A DNA stretch of 64,000 bases from Antitrichia curtipendula (GCA_951230915.1 OX579636.1:4603001-4667000), one strand, 5' to 3'. Shown: positions 48,322 through 61,900, numbered from the stretch's first letter. Program-made: numbers and translations. Notes: generated by a model not told the origin, from the letters alone.

Positions 48322-48407
48322 GGTAAGTCGCCCGTGCCTAGAAGCTAGGTTTTTTTGTAGGTTTTGACGTTCCTCAGTTTGTGCACAACGGACACTGTTG
48401 CAAAATT

Positions 48408-48545
48408 GGAATTTCTTATTGCTTCCGATGTGTCTGTCGATGCTCTTTCTTCAGGCGCAGTCTTACGAATGTTTTCCTTTGAATTTCTTGTTGCTTCCGA
48501 TGTGTCTGTCGATGCTCTTTTTTCAGGCGCAGTCTTACAAATGCG
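48408..48545 (+). repeat. 72-bp tandem duplication containing a 3' splice site
   Basis: Two copies of GAATTTCTT(A/G)TTGCTTCCGATG...TTTTTCAG followed by GCGCAGTCTTAC stand 72 bases apart. Each includes a polypyrimidine tract and CAG, so the acceptor of the leader intron is duplicated. Confidence 0.8.
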
Positions 48546-48562
48546 CTGTTTCACAGGCATCC

Positions 48563-49042
48563 ATGGAGTCCACAGACTTCCCTGGGATTCTCTGGGACTG
48601 TATGTTGCCACTGATTGTACGACTGCCTGAAGATTCTTGGGCGCGGGCGTTCATCAAGGACGAGAAAATCATGACTCTCCTCCCACGTCTTGCAGCAACG
48701 TGCACACAGTGGCGTGATGCAGTGCACGGGCTCACGGAGTTTGCTGCGTTGCGCATAGCAGAGGCAGACTTGGTGCAGGTGACCAGAAGGGGAATCTGTC
48801 GCCGAACCTCACGAGCAAGGAAGAGGGATATGGCTTTCATGTTCTCGGTGTATGAGCGTGCTGTTTTCTTGTTGTCTCGTTTATAGACGTTGCACGCAGA
48901 TTTGGATAAGAGATTGAGGTGTGCACCTCTGGTGCAATTCTCTCTTGCTGAATTGCAGAGCCTTCGCTGCACTCGCAAGATGGGTGGGACTGTTCTGAGA
49001 TCAGGTGTCTGCTGGAGCAAAATTGCAGCCTTCCAGCTTTAA
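48563..49042 (+). CDS. Small F-box-like protein, two exons (tentative)
   Basis: Exons 48563-48778 and 48887-49042 join in phase across a GT-AG intron (donor CAG/GTGACC, acceptor TTTATAG) and encode 123 aa. Residues about 8-50 (ILWDCMLPLIVRLPED...LLPRLAATCTQWRDAV) resemble an F-box: a hydrophobic helix, then the C(T/R)xWR ending seen in SKP1-binding domains. The second exon (LVQFSLAELQSLRC) gives no further domain. If real, it would be a substrate adaptor of an SCF ubiquitin ligase without the usual C-terminal repeat domain, so it may be truncated. Without the splice, the frame stops at 48886. The 5' leader shows a duplicated acceptor. Confidence 0.4.
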
Positions 49043-49532
49043 GTGGGTTTCACCGTCCCACAGAGCTTCGTGACTTGCAAAACTGTAGGAAACTCTTAGA
49101 ATGAGGCCAAATGCATTCCTCTTTGCATTTCCCTCTCATGTCGAAGACTGGATTTGTTTTGTAGTTTTTCATCAGTTGCAGTCTCGGTTACAATACTGCA
49201 TGTTTCAGTGAGCTTAGTTGTACAAGCTTAGTTTTGATTCGGTCTCCATAACTAGACATTTCTTACATTCTATTTTGTAACATAGTATGCACATTTTTTT
49301 TAATGATTGTGTTTGTAAACACAATGACATTCTATTTGATAATACCAGTGCATACTAACATTTCATATACCATTTCATACTACCATGATTGTTGAAAAAT
49401 ATTTTTGACATTCAATTTCATACTATGATAATGCAAAATAGTTCTTACATATTGTTGTGAATAATGTGAAGACATGTCATATTAAGGTAGGAGGCTCATA
49501 AACCGACCATCTAAGGCCTGGTCCGCCTTTTT
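49043..49532. other. 3' flank with a transposon end before the gap
   Basis: AT-rich sequence, ending with TA plus AGGTAGGAGGCTCATAAACC at about 49485, a left end of the AGGTAG family. Its interior is lost in the adjacent sequence gap. Confidence 0.45.
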
Positions 49533-49732
49533 NNNNNNNNNNNNNNNNNNNNNNNNNNNNNNNNNNNNNNNNNNNNNNNNNNNNNNNNNNNNNNNNNNNN
49601 NNNNNNNNNNNNNNNNNNNNNNNNNNNNNNNNNNNNNNNNNNNNNNNNNNNNNNNNNNNNNNNNNNNNNNNNNNNNNNNNNNNNNNNNNNNNNNNNNNNN
49701 NNNNNNNNNNNNNNNNNNNNNNNNNNNNNNNN
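49533..49732. other. Assembly gap of exactly 200 N
   Basis: Two hundred unknown bases, a round number that suggests a placeholder of unknown true length. Open frames across it are meaningless. Confidence 0.99.
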
Positions 49733-51548
49733 CACACAATGACAATGATGATTGGAAGGATCTATCTTTTGAATATATACAAATTTTAATTCAAGAAATG
49801 GAAGATTCTGCAACTGAAGCTATGCTAGACACAACCAATACTTCAACTTCTAGCTACCTACAATTCTACAGAAAAATGTTGCAAAGACTCTACCTTGCCT
49901 AAAAAGATTTAGACATTAAGCATTCATTACATATAGTTTACAGATAGTCTAGTACATTGTTGCACCTTTATAGTTATTTTCAATATTATAGAGATAAAGA
50001 CTAGTAATTAAAAAAATCAATCTTTATAATAGAACCAATTTTCTTTAAAATATAATTTTATAGATAATTGTCACGTTTAATAGAAAGATATGTGATCTTG
50101 AGGGGTCACTATATATTATTTTTTCCATATATACGCATTTGAAAAGTATTTTATGGGGGCTATTATATTTCCCCCCCCCCAAATTAAATGTATCCTAGTA
50201 TTAGTTAATTCTCCATAATGAAGTATTTCAAATGGAAGTTATGTTTCTTTAAAATATTTCCTTATTTTTTTATCATATAGATTTGTTAGTTTATAAATTT
50301 TAGTTTTTGCTTTATAGTTGCGAAATTAAAAAACTTAGCAACAAATTACAAATAAAACACATAGGCAACAATAAACTAAATTTTTGCCAATACTTTCAAA
50401 GCATTCATGGAGAAATATGGGCAAATTTTGCTACTGTAAGGGCAATAACCATTTTAGGTATGGACAACATATTGATCAAGACAACAATATTGCGTTGCTA
50501 CAGTAGCATTTACCCTACTTCCTTGCAATAAACCATTGCAAAGTGCAAATACAAAAATGAATGTTTTGGGTTTGAATTAGTGAAACCACTATGTGTTCTT
50601 ATTTTGCCATTTGGGGGATCAACTAGGGTCATCAAATGCTGTTGAAAATTTTCTTATGTGTTCCTAACTAGGTGTGCTATACTAGGGTATGGTACAACGA
50701 GAGTCTACTTTGGAAAAATCTGGAATAATAAAAACCACTCAAAGTGAAACAATCAAGTTTGGATAGAAGCAAAAAATATATATTCATGCAACTTTGACCT
50801 TTGTAAACTCTCAAATCCCATCTACTTAAGGTTGGAATTTTCAGTGGATATATAATTGTAGGCTACAAACAAGATCCAAAAAAAATTGCTTTTGTACATT
50901 AGACCTTGCTTTACAGTGAAGGTCAAATTGAAGCAATTTCTACTTTTTAAAGTTTCTTGTAGCACTTTAGGAGTTAAAAAATACAAGTGAAGTTTCCAAT
51001 TTTGAATGAAAAGTGCATAAAAATAATGGGATTTTTGGTTCAAAAGATGAATGAATGTAGAAATACCGCAGTGCTTCACCAAATTTTCCATCTTCGCTCT
51101 AAAAGTAAAAAAGAAGGGCCGAGCAGCTCGTCGTCCCGGCGTGCCCGAAGTTCCCCACGATCCGTTCGTCTTGAAACCGACGGTTCAGATCCTCCCTGCG
51201 AATCGAACGGCCATCCTCTCACGTGCGCGGGCATGGGCTCTTGCAACTTGGATGTACAGAGTCGTGAAGCTGGTCCAGTGTATTTTACGAATTTGGGTTG
51301 CGGTGGGCCTAAACATTTTCTCTCCCGCGCGTTTGCTCAAGTCGCGAGGATTTGGTTTGTAGGTGTTGCTTATTTCGTTACTGATTTGCCTGTTCATTGA
51401 GGTATGGACTGGAGTGACACTGAGTGATGTGCAATTTTGAGAAGGTCTTTGCGTAAATCTAATTTTTTAGGTTGCTGTTCAAATTAGAAAGGCTCGCTTC
51501 GTCTAGGTTTGAAGGAGTGAACGCTTGGAAACTCTTGGACTTTTAGTA
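49733..51548. other. Upstream region of FLIP
   Basis: No gene is recognised. From about 51110 to 51370 the sequence becomes G+C-rich (CGTCGTCCCGGCGTGCCCG) and contains no convincing frame. This is the likely promoter and leader region of the following gene. Confidence 0.4.
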
Positions 51549-54500
51549 ATGGCGGTAATCGGGGAAGGAGATGATCTCTCTCGTGTGCTCAAAGTGCTGA
51601 TTGCATCTAAGGTAAGCTACATGTCTTCTTCTCGATCTGCAATTTGTTTATTTACACAATATTGTTCCTCTGTCAATTTTGGCCATTTAACGCGTGGAAG
51701 CCGTCTGTTTCGTATTGGTAGTAGGAATTATTGATTTTTTTGGAATGTTGCTCTACCTTGTTCGTTTCAATGACCCGGTGATATCAGAATTTCCATTTAT
51801 TACTGTGTGATTCGATATTGACTTGTTTCAATTTATCTAGCCCTTGTCAATTGACACTATTGACACTATTGACTATTGCCTTGGTCGATATCATCTGGTA
51901 TAAAAAATATACTAACTTGTGATAGCGGATTCAAATCAGGTCGCAGAGGAACGTATCAAGGCTCTCGAGAATCTTTGTAAATCATATTCTAAATGCAGCT
52001 CCTCCGAAGAGCTTAGCATTTTGGAAGTTCTGATGGTATCCTTTTACATGATGTACGTCCGTCCAAGCAAGTTGTGTTTGTGTTCGTAGGCATGCTGTTG
52101 AAATGATCGCCTGAATCTTAGCACTACACCGAGACTCAGGGTAATTTGAAGTGCTAATGTAAGGATATGTATTTTCGAAGATGGAACGAGTTCAGTTAGT
52201 CATGTGGTGGTACGAAGACCGCAATAACCAGTTTGGACTATTCCCTAACTGCAAAAGCAGACATGTTGGCAAGAGGCCTCGGGCTCTGTACTTCGTGATT
52301 GCAAATGGCGAACAAATATATGTCGTGTAGGTAGTTCAAGGCTTCCACTCATCCAAAAGGGATCACAAATTTTCACGCAATATGTTCAGCTGGCCACGAA
52401 GGTAAGGATTCTCCGAAGACGCATTTACCGCTTGACATCTATTTTTTTGTCTTTGACGTTGAAATTCTTTCAGTTGAGTTGAAGCACATGGAAGCACATT
52501 TCATTGGTGCTACATGAGTCCTTCGTATGGCTCCTTTCTTTTCGAGGATAGCTGAAATCTGTCAATTTTTCTTTATTTTATGTATTTGCTAGGCCTGTGC
52601 ATGGTGCTCAACATGCCTGAGCAAGCAGGAAGTATTTGAAAGCAAGTCCAAGAAAGCAAGTCCACGGCAAGATGCCCTTCAGAAGGTACGGCCATCTATG
52701 TTTCGAAGCTGAAATTTGTAGCTTCATGGATTGATTAGAAGGGATGTATGAAATGTAGTCTTCTGCATGAATCCTTTTGCATCAACGACAGGGTCAAGGA
52801 ATGAAATATCATGATATTTAATGATTTTTCATTAAGGAATTCCATAAGGATTTGTTTTTCATGGTTCAATCTCTTAGCATTAATGACTTGTACATTCCAA
52901 TAGACTGGATTAGACACGAACTTTTCCTGCGTGATGCTTTTTTTTGGCTTTATTAACTTCAGGTTGGAATTTTGCAGCTTTTGGTGGAGACCAATTCTTT
53001 TTCTGTTGCCACATATTCTGTAGCAGTAGAATGCTCATTTTTGATGGAGAAACAGGTTATATCGTCAGTGGCGTCGCTTATTAGTGAATCTTTGAGCTTG
53101 ATCAAAGTTCTCTGCTTATCAAGTACCCCGGTGAGTGAAACCAAGCTCGTAGTTTTCACACACTAGGATTTCTACTTTCTTGGTGTAAAGACCACATTCC
53201 TGACACTGTCAGAGTTTGTTCTGGCAACAGAGAATCGATCTGCAAGGAGCAGATATGCTTAAGGTTGGCGTTGAACTGCTTCAAGCCGCGCTTCGAGTCG
53301 TTGCTAAAGTGAATGTAACAGTAACGAATACAACTATTAATAATTCAACCAATGAGGGATATTCCGATGCATTGGAGATCATCACATCTGTATTAAGAGA
53401 CCTTGAGGAACTGGGAACATTGACAGCTAGAGTGGAATGGGGAATGGTACAAAGTGCAGGTGGAAAAAACATCGCGCTTTTCAATATTTCATGGCGAAGC
53501 TGTGTGGCCATTCTCACTTTGTCGGAAGGTAGTCGCACAACAGTTGCCCCACAAGTAGACATTAAGAAGTTCATCGCCCGCTTGATATCTGCTGGAACTT
53601 ATTCGTTGAAGTTGGCTACCCAGGAGTGGCTCTCTCGACCCTCTAGTGAATTTTCTGTTGCCCCGGATACAAAAGTGGACTTTAGGAAGCGCTGTATACT
53701 TGTGAGGTTCTTTGCATCGCAAGTATCAAAGATGTGTACTTTCTACCCCGAGCAAGCAACCGCCCTCAGAATTACAATTGTGGACTATACTCTGAAGTTT
53801 GCAACACTAATTCTTGGTCACAACGGTGAGACTCTTCCCAAGCACGCTGTTGAGATTCTCTCGGAGGTTGCTGCACCGTTCGTCTTTGGCCTTTTGCCTT
53901 CCCTTATGGCGTCTGGGATGCAGACAGGTTTGAAGGTAGAACTGCTACAGGCTGTTGGCATTGGTTATGAACCTCTTCCAGCCGTTGAAGACCTTGGTTC
54001 AGGTGCAGAGGAGCCAGAAAGGAATTTATTTTTGCCCTTCTGGAACAACATCTCGCAAAGAGGATATCTGCCCAGTCGAGTTATGGTTTTTTTGCAGCTC
54101 CTCGAAAGCTCTGAAAACTACGGACCAGTCTTAATGGTGGAGGTTGCAAACAGATTAGATTGGGTTCTAGATTCTATTGCAGAGGATGAGGTTTACGCTG
54201 CTCTTGTACAGGTTCAGATCTTCCAAGCAATTTCCCCAGAGGCTACTACAAAGTCTCAATTAATGTATCTGTGGGTGGTGACAGCGCTTCAGAAGTTTAT
54301 CATACTTGCTTCGGCTTCCTCAGAGGCTTGGACGGTGATCCAAGAATTTCTGTTCAAATATGCACTCCACTCAAATACACTTTGTGTCGAACTTATAAAA
54401 CGCCTGTGGTTCTTTATTGCTAAATACAGTGACGAAGGACTGGTTCAAGAGCAGATATCAGCTCTTGTTTCTATCTTGCGTTCAGTGGCGGCAGCCGAAG

Positions 54501-55964
54501 ACGCACAGCAGGAGGCCCTTAAAAGATTGGCGCAATTGATTTGCTCCCTAGTTCAAGCAGTGCCAAGTATTGGAGCCTCACACCTTTTCAGTCTCGTTTT
54601 CCACGAGGATCCTTTTGCAACTGAGTCATCCTCCAAAATCGTCTCGATTCTCCTACAAGAAGGCTTCACTATGGGACTTCTTCCAGAAGTAACGAAAGAA
54701 AATTCTGTCATCACTTTCTTGAAGCACTGTTTAGCTGCTGTCAAGCAATTTAGCAAGAGCAATGAAAGGCCAGATGGGAGAGAACAGTGTGCTTTATGGT
54801 GTTTATTGCATCTTTTGAATCAATGGTACGTTCGAGTTTTGCTTTACCCTTTTCTTGTCCTTTTTCTCTATCAGATCACCTGCCAGCAATACATCTGATT
54901 TTGACGGGTCATAGTTCCAAAAGTCTCAGAGCGATTCTATCTTAATTTCTTCTTAAATCGAACTCGTCTGATGCTCAGCACTTGGGATGTTAGATTCAAA
55001 ATTCGTTTACTTTTCGTTATCTAAACGTCAAGGCCGTGCGGTTTTTTCTTGCAGTGAGGATTACAGTATCATCGAACCGAGGGAAATGCAAGAAATTAAG
55101 AGCTTAACTTTCGACGCATTCTTAAATGATTCTCGAACCACACCAAACGGTCACCGATTTAGTGGCTCCGTTATTAGTCCAATACTGCTCATCGCTTCGT
55201 TCTTTCTGAAGCGCAATGTGCACCCCAAGACCCTCCAAAACATTTTGGTAAAGATTGAGGATCTTGTAAAGTCATCACCGCAGGATGACGGTCGATTCTT
55301 GAAAGTACCGCTTGCAGAATTTCTTTCTAGCCTAAGTTCATTTGAGTTTCCAGAGGTGGTGGACGATCCAGTGAGCGAGGCTCTATGGTATCTGTACCGC
55401 ACTCTCTTGCGAGAACAGCACTGGGCCCTTGTACATTGCGGTTTGAGATCTTTTGGTCATTTTGCGGAGTGTACTCCTTGCAATGAGCTGTGGCGTTTTG
55501 TTCCTTCGGACCCAGGGCTCGCAGCGGAAGTGCAGGAAAGTACACAGAGCGGCGCTGATATGTTCATGAGCACATTGAAGAGCTACCTCGAGAAGGAGAC
55601 TATGTGCGCCTCTTTGATAGTGTCGGACACGGAGATCGACTTGCTACACCAGGAAGCCAAGAAGCAGCGTACGTCTTATTTCCAGTCACTGCAGCGGAAG
55701 GAACGGGAAATTCCCGAAGAGAAGACCATTGTTATAGATCTCGATTCCATGGATTCGGATTTAAGGCCTTCTAAGCCTGTTGGGCAGAATAATAGGTCGA
55801 AACCAGATGAGGTGAAAACAGGAATTTTGATGCTGCAAGAAGGGTTTTCTCTGCTGAATAGCATGTCTACAGAGTGGCTGAGCAGATCTGATTCAAAACT
55901 TGAAGAATGGCGATTCATTTTATCTCAGCTAGCAGTTGTGAACAAGAAACTGGCTTCTCTGTAA
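51549..55964 (+). CDS. FLIP: FLIP/FIRRM orthologue (FIDGETIN-LIKE-1 interacting protein), 7 exons
   Basis: Plant FLIP and its human homologue FIRRM (C1orf112) bind the AAA-ATPase FIGNL1 and limit RAD51/DMC1 strand invasion and meiotic crossovers. Exons: 51549-51611, 51940-52035, 52261-52401, 52593-52685, 52963-53130, 53231-54825, 55055-55964. All are GT-AG with continuous phase, giving about 1021 aa. The protein is an all-helical solenoid without catalytic motifs. The C-terminal third matches my recollection of human FIRRM: EQHWALVHCGLRSFGHFAE, a later LKSYLEKE, and near the end TEWLSRSDSKLEEW. Exon 5 has a second in-phase acceptor at 52978 that would remove five residues. The start sits in a short exon with no upstream in-frame Met nearby. 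Alternative: another HEAT-type repair protein. Confidence 0.75.
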
Positions 55965-57540
55965 AGGTGTCAGGGAATTAGAAGATTTCTCGAGGCCTGC
56001 TTCAGTGTCCGCAACTTAAAGCTTGAGATGCTCACGGTCAATATTATGTAGCATGTTTGGAGGCCGCACATTCGACGTTGGTGTTCGCATTCACATTCAA
56101 CACTGTCATTGCTGACGATGATGGATTGCTGCATCATGAGCATGTTTGCACAATTACGTTCCTACTCCAGATATTGCGGAGAACCTCTTGCAAGGAAATG
56201 CAAAGTCCTCACCGGTGTCAAGAGGATTCTGATCTAGGTGTCCCATTAGACTTGCGATTATCGATTCTGGCTAAAGCAGCAACACGCGGTGTACTGAATT
56301 TTTGACATCTCCACATCTGAATATTCTTTGGGCTACCATCATGATGGGTGAGTTGATAAGAAATGTGCTCAAGGGTTTCAAGACCTTATTCAAGGCTGAG
56401 TGAGAATGAGTAGAAGGTGATGCTTCAAACCAAGGATTCAAGTATTCATCCCTTTCGTATCATGGCCGGCAAGACTTCAACCACAATTCTCCAAGAGGTA
56501 CCAATGTTTTTTTCATCTGTAGTAATACCCCATTCTAAAACTCAAGAGAAATGGCAAAAATTCTAGGAATTTGCTCCGGACTGCCTAGATGATCACTATT
56601 ATCAAGTATTGCTATATGACACCCGCAGAAACTGCCTCACCGACTGAATCTGAAAGGAATGGAGCTGTTGCAGTTGGCCAAAATTGCAGTGGAGGAAAAA
56701 GATTTGCGCGGACGAGAGCAGCGCGAATATTTCTAAACGACGACTTCGCTATTTACAAGAATGGGGAATTTTAGCTCATCATGTGACCTTTTCTCTTGTA
56801 GGCACTGCTAGTCAAGATGTGGCCCAGAGAGCTTCCTGCAATCAATGGCAGTAAGTGCAATTTTCCGAATCCAATTCCAATGATTCTATGAGGGATGATG
56901 GCTCCGAGGTTAATTGCAATTGGAGGTTCCACTTTTATGACACTCTTGAAGGTGTGCTTTACATTCCTTAGCCACCTCACTCGTTGAAGAAATGTTTTTT
57001 CTTATGTACTTGCAAACTATAGCTTGAGAGGCTTGCAAGGAAAGGGCCTGGAGGTTCCAAACTCCCTCCTAGAGTCCTAGGACCTCTTATTGAGTCTTAA
57101 TTCTTACTTCATGAGGGACCCCAAGAGGGGTTATGTACAAGATGATATCATAGCAACGATTCTGAAAAGCACGAGGTTAATGCCCTGGTTCCCACTTCCT
57201 TTTGTATTCTCTTACACTAATTGCACCTTTGTGAATTCAAATCTTCGTTCAAATCAGCATATAATGTTGACGATCAGAGAGAGATAAGAGGGTAGAACAG
57301 GAAAACATGGTTGAAAGCTACTTGCTCCAATTTCACTGGAAAAGAGAAATTTTCAGTGAAATGTTCCATCCAACCCCAACCTTGCACATCCAGGACTTGA
57401 TATGGTTGCAACTGCACATTTTGGCGAAAATTACCTTTGGGATAGCCTCTCATTGTGCAGTTGCTTGTTTAATTCGTATAAAACACATTTCTATATTTTG
57501 CGGTGCACTAATGACACGTCTTTAAAATTGTAGAAATCTA
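55965..57540. other. FLIP 3' flank with possible decayed retroelement
   Basis: There is no intact gene. Around 56920-57000 a broken plus-strand reading (DTLEGVLYIP, then a stop, then PHSLKK) resembles the Copia gag-pre-integrase pattern LxxVLYVPxLxxNLLS. The flanking frames are short and stop-riddled, so this is at most an old fragment. Confidence 0.25.
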
Positions 57541-58867
57541 CACCCCTATAATCATTGCAATAAGCACAAGCACAAAATAATGATTACTGAAATTGAGTCA
57601 TTGTTAGGGCATTTGTATTCAATAAGCCATGGCATGGGGGTAAAAAAATTGCAAAAGTGTGAACACAAAAGTTGTAGGATGAGAGGTATTGCATGCTACT
57701 ACAGAAAATTAAACCAATATGTAACTATGGTTCAAAAGTAAATGGATCTCAAGGTTTTCAACACTACAAAAGTTGTAGGATGTAAAATAATATAAAGTAT
57801 TGTACACTTCTGTAAAAAATTGAACCAATATATAACCTTGGCTCAAAAGTCAATGCATTTCAAAGTTTTCAATGGCAGAAATTGTTTCCAGAACCTCTTT
57901 TTTACAAGTGCTATTACAAATTTTAGTCCCTAAATGATTGAGGCACCATAATCTGGTGTCTGACAATATTTTGAAGTTAAATAAAAACCTACCAAATTAC
58001 TAATTATAGAAGTTTATATTATTGAATTTTTTTTAAATCTAGTTTTAGCATCAAAATTCAATTTTGGAAATTAATGATTATAATTTTTCTACTCATGATT
58101 TTGCACAAGGGGGTCAATTGCAAATCTTAATTATTTTAGTGTCGAGGGCTTTTGAAAATGAGCCTCAAATACTCTAAATCTTGGAGAAAAAATCACATTT
58201 GAAATCCATTTAAAAAAATTGTACAATAGATTTTAAGAAGCTATAAGTTAATTGGGCTTATGCAAATTATACCCTTTAACCTCAAATTTTTTTAATGGTT
58301 GATATTTTAGATTTGACATTTGAAAAGAGAACTTAAAGACTTCAAATCATTTTCACGGCTTTAATACCCTTATAATCAAACATTATAATCTTTCAGCCCC
58401 TAAATGATATATATATATATATATATTTTTTTTTTAATATTAATCTTTAGCATGTCTAGTTTGAATTTGAATAGTTACAAGTCAAAAAATATTGATAAAA
58501 CTTGTCAAAATGTTGATTTTTAGTTCAATTTAGTGCAAATTTCGAGACCCTAAAAAAAAACTTTGAAAATTAGGAATTTTAATTGTTTTTTTATCACCAC
58601 AAAACTACTTACATTGTTAGCATGTCTTTATACATTATGTAAGATCTACTTTAATTGAAATTCTTAATATTTGACCAGCTCATATTTGAAAAATACATTT
58701 GATACTTGTAGAATTTCAATTTCAAATTTTTTGACTGAATCAAATGAATACGAGATTCATAATTACCTCAAAATACCTAAAGTTTGCATATAAGGCATTG
58801 CTAGAATTGAAATTGTTATGTTTTTAATATGATTATCATATGAAGAATCCACTAATAAATTGTTGAA

Positions 58868-58915
<48 letters not shown>

Positions 58916-61900
58916 ATATTTTGCTTTCATTTTTCACAACAATAAAATACTCATGAAAATTGATGAAGGAACCTATAATCTATAACCACGATATGGCATA
59001 ATAATATATAGCCAGCTTGCACTAATAATTGCTTTTGTAATTTTAGAGATTTTTAAGTATTATTTAATTTGTATTAGAAACCACACATAGTAAACTCAAT
59101 GGATATGTTTTTTCAGAGCAAAATAGGTCTCAAACATGAAAAAGTTTGAAAATGAGAAGATACACTACATTATAAGTCATTTGACACTACAAAAATCATG
59201 AAAATAATAACAATTACCAAATGTTTTGAAGTTTTTATCACATATATCAAGTGGCAATACAAAAGATCTCATAATTTTTTATATACTTCAAAAATTGCCA
59301 TAATTAACTGAAAATTTAATTTGTTTTGACAAATTTTAGACATGTGCATTACAATACAAGTAACATTTATGTATAAAATGATTTTTCAAAATTTCCAAAA
59401 TAGTTTTTTATTTAAAAAAAATTTAGTCTAACTTATTAATGAAACAAACAAAACCTTAAAGTACAAATACAAAATTTTCTAATTTCTTTAATAAAAAGAG
59501 TGAGAATTCATTTTGAATTTTTATGAGAAATGTATTATGTTTTTTAAAATTTTATTGTGTGATATATTATTGACTAAAATTTGACTTCAAATAATTCCAT
59601 TCTTTTGTAATCCACTTCAAAAATCTCCAAAATATTGTTGAAAACTAGAGAGTATATAAAACATTCATATTCCAAAATTCTAACCACAAAATTTAAAAAA
59701 AAAAAATCTACTTATTAAAGAATCTTAGATATATATCTTTTATATTTAAAAAAAAATTATAAATAAATTTTATTAAATTCTAAAAATAAATAAATAAAGT
59801 TTAAAAGTTTAAAAGTTACTCTGTCCAAGTTTATTACTTGTATATGACAATGTACAAATTTTGTTGAAAATCTCTAATCCCTCAACTTACTATAGCAATT
59901 TTTATAAGTTTGTGAATCATTTTGAGAAACATTGTACAATTAATATAAAAAATTAGATCAAAATATGAATGCTTTGCCCTTAACAAGTGGTGCTTGATTC
60001 TTAAAAATTAAATTATTATTGAAATATCCATTAATAGATACAAGAAACAATACATTTGTGCATAGTTAATTTTGCAACTAAAAGATCATGAAATTTAGAA
60101 ACTTATGTAACAAATACGTTTTCGACATTTGTGAATAAACCATAAATTTTTAGGAATCTAGTTATAGATATAAATATTCTAGGCTCATATTTAGAAGGTG
60201 TACATTTTTGGCAAGAATATGCAAGGGTTTGCTATGCAAAAGTTGTACATTTCAAGAATATGTAAAGTTCAATTGCTAGACTAAGTCACAATTTTATTTA
60301 CCTACCTTGAAAGGTAAATATATGGTCCTAAACTATCATCCAAATTCACATACCCAAGTCATAATCAAATTGAGGCAACTTGCATGTCTTTGCACAATTC
60401 AATGGCTCTAAATTTCTTAAACACTTCAGAATTTGCTATTACTATTTAAATTTTTTTTTAAATTCAAACAAAATTTAGAATGTGTTTTAAATAAACCAAT
60501 GTCTTCTCTCAACCTAAACCATACATAATCATTAAGGTAATAGCACCTTGAATTGACAAGTATTAAAAATTAACTCCTATTTCTTGCCTCATGGCAAACC
60601 AATTTGCATATTAAACCATCAAGTCTCTTATTTAAGACTTGAGTAATTATCAAATTGGCTATTCACACATCACTCCTAGTTCCAAATGTGTTGTTTCCTA
60701 CCAACTCTTTGACCTATTGTAGAGCCTATAGCATATTGCTTTTGAAATTTTATAACATATTCTCCAAGTAGCAACGAATTTTGGATTTTACTTGCAACAA
60801 CTTCCCCCTACCATTTGTTAATCTCTTTGAACAAAAAATCCACTACATGGTGAAGTCTATGAAACTCTTATAGTGTGGTCTTAACCCCTAAAAATTGGCA
60901 CCCTAAAATAATGATTGTAATAAACCTAAATGTTTTTGGATTTGTGTACTATATTTTTTCACTACATTTGAGTGACAATGTTTTTGTTTTATTTTTCAGA
61001 GATGAAATAACATTTTTATTTCTACATTCCCTAAAATTTTCACAAAAATTAATAAAAAATCAAAATTACTACGAATTTCTGAAGAATAAACTAAAGAAGT
61101 TATTCACGTCTTCTTGTGAACAGAGGTTAATAATACTTCAACGAGGAGGTTACCATCACCATCCACTGGACGCATTCAAAGAACTCTCAAGAAAAAAATT
61201 AGATGAAAAATCTCAGTTCTTCATCCATAGCTCACCTGAAATCATCCATGAGCCACTTTTGTGGCTCCATACGCGTCTAGGGGTTAACCCCTGAGCTGGG
61301 TTAATCCCTGCTGCTACCACCTTCTGGTTATACAATTTTTAAGAAGCCAGGTGCAGCAATGAAAGAACTCAATCACAAACAGGAAGTCAGATCAGGCATA
61401 AGCTCAACCGGGTACAGTTCCCTTATCAGCACAGCGAGTCTGATCAATGCAAGCAAATAAAATCTTAAATCATCAGTTGGCGTCTGCCAGTGAAGATTTA
61501 AGCCTACAACCATTCGACGTTACTGCGACAAGCAATCGACCAGATGAATACGCAAACAATTAAAAATTCATATCATATCTACTAAAGAAGTCCACGTCTA
61601 TGCAATTACGGAGTCCAGTAGTTCATAATCGAAAGACCCAGCTTATCATTTAAGAAAATCTTCAGGACATCATTTGAAGCCGAGTAGAAGAGTTCATGAA
61701 GGAAACTACAAAAGCAGGAGAACCAACTACTGATACCAGCATACAAAACTCAAGGAGGAGAACACAATAATTCCGTCAACCGAAACATATCCTTTATAAA
61801 ACAAAGGGAAAAACCTCACATCCAACTGCCTCGCTAAACGATTGGATAATCTACAGTCACCACATTATTTTCAACATCTGATTACCCTCACAAAAGACTA

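Noticed and set aside
49477..49813. Open frames running through the N gap
   Set aside because: They consist mostly of undetermined residues and carry no information.
56589..57540. A Copia retrotransposon
   Set aside because: Only a ten-residue LEGVLYIP-like match was found, with stops around it and no long terminal repeats, integrase or reverse transcriptase frame.
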